NCBI GenBank assembly: GCA_023014335.1
Contig: JAECYW010000024.1
Span: 806,001 to 870,000 of the forward strand
From: Galerina marginata
Lineage: Eukaryota; Basidiomycota; Agaricomycetes; Agaricales; Galerinaceae
Direction: 5' to 3'
DNA: 64,000 nucleotides
Part shown: one piece after another, positions 58,661 to 64,000 of the stretch
Position numbering within the stretch: position 1 is the stretch's first letter
How the letters are laid out: each line of letters opens with the position of its first letter
Translations under genes and position numbers: made by a program
Notes under the pieces: model-generated
Told to the model about the DNA's origin: nothing
The model's input: only the letters and a program-made list of their open reading frames with translations
Database searches by the model: none

Positions 58661-60900
58661 CCCTGATGAGTCACCCAGGAGAAGCCGTGCGTACTCTAGC
58701 TGCAACCCCGAAGCCCAAGCCCCAGGCAGACAACTGATGCAAGTTAAGCGGAAGAAGTATGTCAGTAAAGCGCTTTACTTGGTAATACAGGAATGATGGA
58801 TGTTTCTTATCTGCTGCCTGAGGCTGAAGCGCGTTTCTGTGGAGGAAGCGAGGTAACGCGACGGATTTCTCGCGACGTTGGAGTAGTCCAATCCGTCCGG
58901 ACCTGGGCGGCTGAGGCTCGGAGACGCGTCGAGCAGTGCGGAACCGCGTCGCACGCGATGGCAAGAGGCAAGCAAGAGGTGAATATCTCAACTACGCGCA
59001 CACTGGCACACATACCGTGCACAGCCACTGATGGGATCTACACTATCTAATCTACGGCGAGCTCGGTCCAGATCTCACTACTACAAGTTGTACAACGTCA
59101 GAAAACGGATCGTGTGGAGTTTTGAACCTTAAAGGCGCGAGCCAACGTCGAGCACTTTGAATAAGAGAGCGATGAAAATCAAGGAATCAGTGCTCCCAAT
59201 GAAAACCGGTTCTGCCGTTTTCTGGAGATTGTGGAAGATAGCTGCGCAGAGCCACGAGTGTGAGCAAATCCAGATCTTGACCGTTGTTGTCATCTGTTGG
59301 GGGTGAGTAGCCAGGGGGTGATCAGTAGATCTGACACCCCACTCCCGCGAGAATGGACCAAGAGCGTGTTGAGATGCCGAGAAGGTGGGGTTTTTTGAGA
59401 TCGCGGATTGAGTAAATGGTGGTAAAGGTTGGTCTCTAGAGACCTAGACAGTTAACCACGTCTGACATGTTGACAGTAAGTGTTAAACGTCAGCAGTGGT
59501 AGCACCGTGTACGGGAACCGGGTTGGCAGGCACGAAAACGGGACCTAGACGTATAGGCTTTATATCACTACTGAGGTGGCTTCCATACTTTTCGGTGCAC
59601 AGCTCAGAAGATTTCAAATCCCACTAGTAAGAGACGACGTACCTGCTGGCAACTGAGAAACATCGCTTGTAGGCCAACGCAGTGCGTGGCATGTACGAGT
59701 CCATTTTCTCTTTTCCCTCTGAATTTAATGCATATATTTAAAAATTTGCGGTACGACACATACATAGGATGTCCTGGGAAGGGAATACGCACTGCCGTGA
59801 GGGCAACGTGAGGGTGAGACAAATTGACACGGTCGCGGGGTTCGAGCAGCGCCGTAGCTGTAAGATGACACGAAAAGGATGAGAGTATGTCATCAAAAAA
59901 AACCGGATAGTGCATTTTCAGCTCCCGCCATACTGCGGCTTTGATGCCGACATTCAAACGAAAGAGAAGACTTAGCAAACAGTGTTCACAGCTTCGTATG
60001 ACAATGCAGGTACGTACCGAGGACGGGAGGTGCCAGACGTTCTTATTCGATTGACTCGCAGCTGGGTTGGCCCTCGTGAACAAAAAACAGGGTGGGGCCA
60101 AAGAAGGATAGTAGGCTGTGCTCTTAAGGCGAGCCAAAATTTTGAGGAGGCCAAAATGAAAAGAAATAGCTGGAGGGACGTACGGGGCAGGCCTCCCACT
60201 ACAAGGGTGTCCTAAGCCTATTCCTAGTCGTGGTAATTTCCGTTAGCAGGCTCGGAACGCCGGTAGCACGCATTCCAGGATCCATGTCAGCGTTATCGAG
60301 CATCGCGAGCAAATGTAGTATTCAACTTCAACGGCTCGGATGGCAAGCTGCAGAATGTGCGCGAGAGCTGGGATGGGTGCATGAGCTGCGTGACAAGCTC
60401 GTCGTCGAGAGGCCAGCCGAAGGGCAGGAGGCGTTGAGATCAAAGATAGAGATGAGCTGCGGGTCAAGCTCATCGTCAGGAGGCTGAAGGGCAGGAGGGT
60501 GTCGAGCTTGAGGGGGAGGCACGGAGCGCAGGACAGGAGCGACGGGTGTAGTACCATCCTTGTACTAGTAGAGTAAAGCAAGTCATTGGGAAAGCCGTGA
60601 TATGCAAAGACTAGTAAATCATACAAAGGGTGCAGAGGAGTCGATTGGGAGTCGATGGAGAGGAGTGCGAGGCGAATGTTGAATATTGAACAGAAAGAGC
60701 CGAGAGGCACGGCAAACCAAAAATGAATCGGCGTTTGCCGGAAACTTGCAAATAACAGAACGAGTCCTATAAATAGACTCGTAATAAAAAAACAAGACGG
60801 TGACAGAAGTAAGTCGCCCAACGGGAAGTAGAATCAATCCACTGACTCACAGATCATGGAGCCCACATTTTCTATTACAGAGACTTGGATAGTATCGGTG
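58661..60900. other. Unassigned, no gene recognised
   Basis: Longest frames are 59604-60137 (177 codons) and 60243-60821 (192 codons, hydrophobic N-terminus), both on the minus strand. Neither shows a known domain. An imperfect tandem repeat lies near 60385-60506. Confidence 0.3.
60385..60506. repeat. Imperfect tandem duplication of about 55-70 bases
   Basis: GAGCTGCGTGACAAGCTCGT near 60385 and GAGCTGCGGGTCAAGCTCAT near 60454 each lead into a block with AAGGGCAGGAGG. The two units are about 70 bases apart. Confidence 0.6.
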
Positions 60901-60919
60901 CGTGAGTATTGATACCGTC

Positions 60920-61255
60920 ATGTCGGAAATAGATAACGAACACACACACCTGTTGACAATCTGTAGAATGGGCATACTGGAGTCAAGGATAGGTCCCAAT
61001 CCTGATCATTTTGGAACGATAATTATAGATATGATTTCCAGTGGTTCATTAGCACTGACCCACCGAATCAGAAAGGGATGCAGTTACACCATGTCCACAA
61101 ACAGTCAAGGTGTTGGACCGGTGACAACGGAGAAAGTAGCCCAATACCACTGTATCGGTGGGATGGATCGTGTCACTGGTTTTTACAACCTCCGCATTAT
61201 CGATCTTGGTCACGGTAAAAAAAGCTCGCTTTTAGAAATCACAACCCAGAAATAA
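60920..61255 (+). CDS. Small unrecognised open frame, possible gene
   Basis: An uninterrupted frame of 111 codons from the ATG at 60920 (MSEIDNEHTHLLTICRMGIL), ending GKKSSLLEITTQK and TAA. It has a balanced, soluble-protein composition but no motif I know, no visible introns and no family support. It may be a chance frame. Confidence 0.2.
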   Translation: MSEIDNEHTHLLTICRMGILESRIGPNPDHFGTIIIDMISSGSLALTHRIRKGCSYTMSTNSQGVGPVTTEKVAQYHCIGGMDRVTGFYNLRIIDLGHGKKSSLLEITTQK

Positions 61256-61841
61256 CCTGTACCGCGTGGGTCTAGCCTCTAGCCGCTGAGCTGGGAAGTC
61301 CAGACGTGAAGCACCTCCAGAGTCGAACAGACGGGGTTGGATGGAGTTTTGGTCTACCCACTGGCAGAGGATAGAATTGGAGCAACGCTGATCCCCAGTT
61401 ACCTCGGCCCAGATCCCACTGCGTATTACCACGCGCTTTTAATAGTTCGTGATGCAGGTAAATATGGAAGCTGAGCGCTGAAGCTTGAAGCGCTGAAAGG
61501 GCCACCTCGGAACAAAACACAGCCCTGGCGGAGTCCACAAATTTTCGTCACAGGAGCAAGGAAGAAAAAGATTTTACTCCCACTATGGACCTTGCAGTTG
61601 CACTACAGTCCGAGTGGTTATTTCCAGAAGATGAGACTCGTGTGAAATTTGAATGGCCTTAGACATCGAGGTCATAATACTTACAGACTCTTACAGACGT
61701 CAGAGAATGGATCGGCAGTAATGCTCTATTTCGGGAGCTTGAGAATGCGGGTCTCCCATCCCATACCTATTAATGGACTTGGTGTTGAAGGCCGATGCTT
61801 CGCACGGCAAAACTCGTCCCCAGTTGGGTTAGGTTTTTTGA

Positions 61842-61923
61842 TCCCTATATTATTGTGAACTAATATCTGGCGGGCCGCTCGTCGCCAACCTCCGGTTGGC
61901 TCCTCGTGGCCCGTTATCTAACT
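61842..61923. repeat. Hairpin repeat, copy 1
   Basis: The core at 61871-61913 begins CGGGCCGCTCGTCGCCAACC and ends GGTTGGCTCCTCGTGGCCCG. CGGGCC pairs with GGCCCG and GCCAACC with GGTTGGC around a TCC loop. The core is preceded by TCCCTATATTATTGTGAAC and followed by TTATCTAACT, both also found at copy 2. Confidence 0.75.
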
Positions 61924-62341
61924 TTGTGAGTGCTTCTAAGTATTTTTACGGACATTTCACCAAGCATACTGAGCATTTTTTGAGGTTAGATTTTATTATT
62001 TAAGGACAGTGCAATTGATTCCAAGGCTAATTTCTGTTAAATACTGTTTCCGCGCGTTGGGGATGAGCTGTCTGCTGCTCGAGCACGGGATTTTGCCAAT
62101 TTCGCGTGATAGGCGCCTTAATGCGTACCACTTATTTCACATTCTGTGCCGGACACAGCCACTCTTTCCGTCACGAAGGTTGTCTTACCGGAGGCGTTTT
62201 TAAAAATGCCCCTACTAAGCTAACGACCATTTTTATTCACTTCCCCCATGTGTCACCCTTGATTTTTTGTTCATATCTCTCATTGCTTCCCCCATCCGAC
62301 ATTTACTTCCACCCCAACTTCTTGTCATTTTAATTTCTTGT

Positions 62342-62440
62342 TCCCTATATTACTGTGAACTGTGATATTTATGAATTTAATATCTGGCGGGCCGCTCGTC
62401 GCCAACCTCTGGTTGGCTCCTCGTGGCCCGTTATCTAACT
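62342..62440. repeat. Hairpin repeat, copy 2
   Basis: The core at 62388-62430 is the same as copy 1 except for the loop (TCT instead of TCC). Flanking TCCCTATATTACTGTGAACT and TTATCTAACT are shared, with an extra 17-base insert before the core. Confidence 0.75.
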
Positions 62441-62646
62441 CTCTGGGCAGTGGGGAGTCTTTTCAGCCAGAGAAAGATCCCCAGATATTTCTAACTTCAT
62501 TATTTCATCATTTACTTTTGCTCATTTCCTGTTCATAACTTATATTCATGACAATGCACATAGTGCTTGTGGCTGTACACTTCGGGCATGCAGATTGCTT
62601 ATTTAATAACAATTCAACGCTGTTGCCTTTGCCACCACTCCCAACT

Positions 62647-62693
62647 GGGCCGTGCCACTCGTCGCCAACCTCCGGTTGGCTCCTCGCGGCCCG
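62647..62693. repeat. Hairpin repeat, copy 3 (core only)
   Basis: GGGCCGTGCCACTCGTCGCC leads into the same inner stem, followed by GGTTGGCTCCTCGCGGCCCG. The outer flanks of copies 1 and 2 are absent; the paired stem halves are kept although the outer arm differs. Confidence 0.7.
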
Positions 62694-62754
62694 TTGCGGT
62701 AAAAGAACGACGCACATTGAATCATAAGCACTGAAATTCGTGGAACGTAAGCGA

Positions 62755-62905
62755 CCTTAGGTAAAATGAGCGACAAACATAAGCGACATTAGGTAATGAT
62801 AGAGAGATCGTCAGCGACATTACCAGAAAGGACCCTGAAATTTGGATAATCCCCTAAGTTTTGCCTTGAAAAGGTAGGAGGACCCTGAAATCATTACCAT
62901 CTTAG
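62755..62905. repeat. Cluster of short direct repeats
   Basis: AAGCGAC(C/A)TTAGGTAA occurs near 62750 and 62781, and a third partial copy with CAGCGACATTACC near 62812. AGGACCCTGAAAT occurs near 62829 and 62879. No coding potential. Confidence 0.5.
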
Positions 62906-63806
62906 GGCACTTAATATCCACGCCACCAAATCCTCGTATTCTAAAATAACGACTTCCCCTAAAGGGGACTCGTAATGCGAAAAGGTTCAAGGCGTTGTCT
63001 CTGTGCTAGCCATGCTTGTTATCACACACCTGAGTCACTGATCATTTAGTTATCGCAAAGTTATCGAGTTTATCATCAACTTTGCGGCATGAGCACTGGC
63101 GCTGCTGATTGAACCGCTTGGTTCCTAACTCGGCGGACAGAACCGCACTCAGATTTGTGCGATACAAATAGCACAGATCCGACAAGGCTGTAAGATTATC
63201 CAAACCTCCAGACCTATCCTGCAGTTAGATTGATCTCGGGACCATCCTGGAATCCTTCCAGTTTCCTGCATTCTGGGATTCATTCATAGACGCCGTTTCA
63301 TCGGTGCCAGATCAGAAGATTGAAAAACTAGCTTAGATTAGAGAAAAATAAGCACAGCGGCTTTTGGGAGGCACCGACTATAGATATCTACCAGTTCAAA
63401 TGAACGGCCGAAGTCGCAGATGCTGCATGGTGTCAAATGATGTATCTAAACCGATAATCGCGCCTCCAAGTGGCTGCAGTACGCTACCGCTGCAAAGTTG
63501 CACTGATATATTGATGAGTGAACTTTTGGTGTACTCTGAATCATTTTAGCTCTCTAGACACTCAAAGCCTTTCAATAATCATCCAAGCACGGTATAATTG
63601 GTCGAGTATAAATATACGTATTCCTGACTCAACCATACATCAATATTCAATAAATTTACTACGAGTCCTTGACCGAAGGGGAGGTGGGAATCCGGCGAAA
63701 TTGTAGTTTCAGAAGGAATTTCGACTCCCTGTTACATACCTGATCCATATACTATCTGTGCTATAACGAAGTTACGAAAAAAAGCCAGGGCATAGTAGGG
63801 TGAATA
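62906..63806. other. Unassigned, no gene recognised
   Basis: No motif-bearing frame. The right end is presumably the 3' flank of the gene entering from the window edge. Confidence 0.35.
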
Positions 63807-64000
63807 TTAATTTGCGGGCGGTTGTGCACTTTGGAGAGTTTCAACAATATCTTGGACGAGGGAGGCCTTCTCTGCACTCCTTGGTTTGATGCTGCAATCA
63901 AATTCGCTCGGTATACTATGGCTTGGTGAAGAGAATATGGAGTTGTAAGTGTGAAAATGACGTACGACAAATGTCCAAGGTCAAATTTCGGCGGTGGAAC
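63807..64000 (-). CDS. 3' end of an unidentified gene entering from the right edge
   Basis: The minus strand from the window end reads VPPPKFDLGHF. A plausible 70-base intron (GTCGTACG...TTGCAG) follows, then IKPRSAEKASLVQDIVETLQ, SAQPPAN and TAA at 63809-63807. The helix-like charged tail looks coding and the splice join keeps the frame, but about 45 residues do not identify the family. Confidence 0.35.

Noticed and set aside
60230..60821. Overlapping frames on both strands (85 and 192 codons).
   Set aside because: They overlap an imperfect tandem repeat with biased composition, which can keep frames open by chance; no domain is seen on either strand.

Overview
The window comes from a filamentous basidiomycete, most likely an Agaricomycete (mushroom-forming fungus). 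Genes are cut by many short introns (about 50-65 bases, GT...AG). The proteins are typical of that group: a DUF6534 membrane-protein family, nwd2-like NACHT proteins, a sterol-demethylase P450, a GMC oxidoreductase and several MFS carriers. Because most exons are short, start-to-stop frames rarely equal genes. The models here were built by following splice sites and protein-family motifs by eye.

Layout. 1-16 kb is a metabolism and transport block: the 5' part of a CYP51-like gene (minus, cut by the window edge), a decayed GPH/sucrose-type transporter (minus), a DHA2-type MFS efflux carrier (minus), a 7-TM protein (minus), a second P450 (minus) and, divergently, a GMC oxidoreductase (plus). 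16.9-21.5 kb is a transposon graveyard: an about 1.13-kb TIR element with a 7-base target duplication, a 164-base foldback MITE with a 9-base target duplication, and a PIF1/Helitron-type helicase scrap. 21.5-48.2 kb is an array of DUF6534 genes on both strands. Four look intact (a 23.3-24.7, b 27.9-29.4, d 34.0-35.4, i 46.8-48.2 kb). One (h, 39.5-41.3 kb) carries a MITE that seems to supply a splice acceptor. Three are broken (c 29.6-30.4, e 35.6-35.9, f 36.9-38.2 kb). Part of the array is a segmental duplication (about 21.6-30.4 versus 31.8-35.9 kb) that differs by an about 3.7-kb block carrying gene a and a coiled-coil gene. A monocarboxylate-type MFS carrier (42.9-44.9 kb) lies inside the array.

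48.8-57 kb holds a second broken GPH transporter, two broken NACHT genes that share the same internal stop, and between them a young Gag-only Copia-like LTR element with LTRs that look identical and a 5-base target duplication. From 57 kb to the end I recognise no confident gene, apart from the 3' end of a minus-strand gene entering from the right. A hairpin-forming repeat occurs three times near 62 kb.

How things fit. CYP51, P450, GMC oxidase and MFS efflux lie close enough to suggest a specialised-metabolism neighbourhood, but no core synthase is seen in the window. The centre is a birth-and-death array of a function-unknown membrane family. Its most striking shared property is a 14-nucleotide microexon kept in the same place in at least seven copies.
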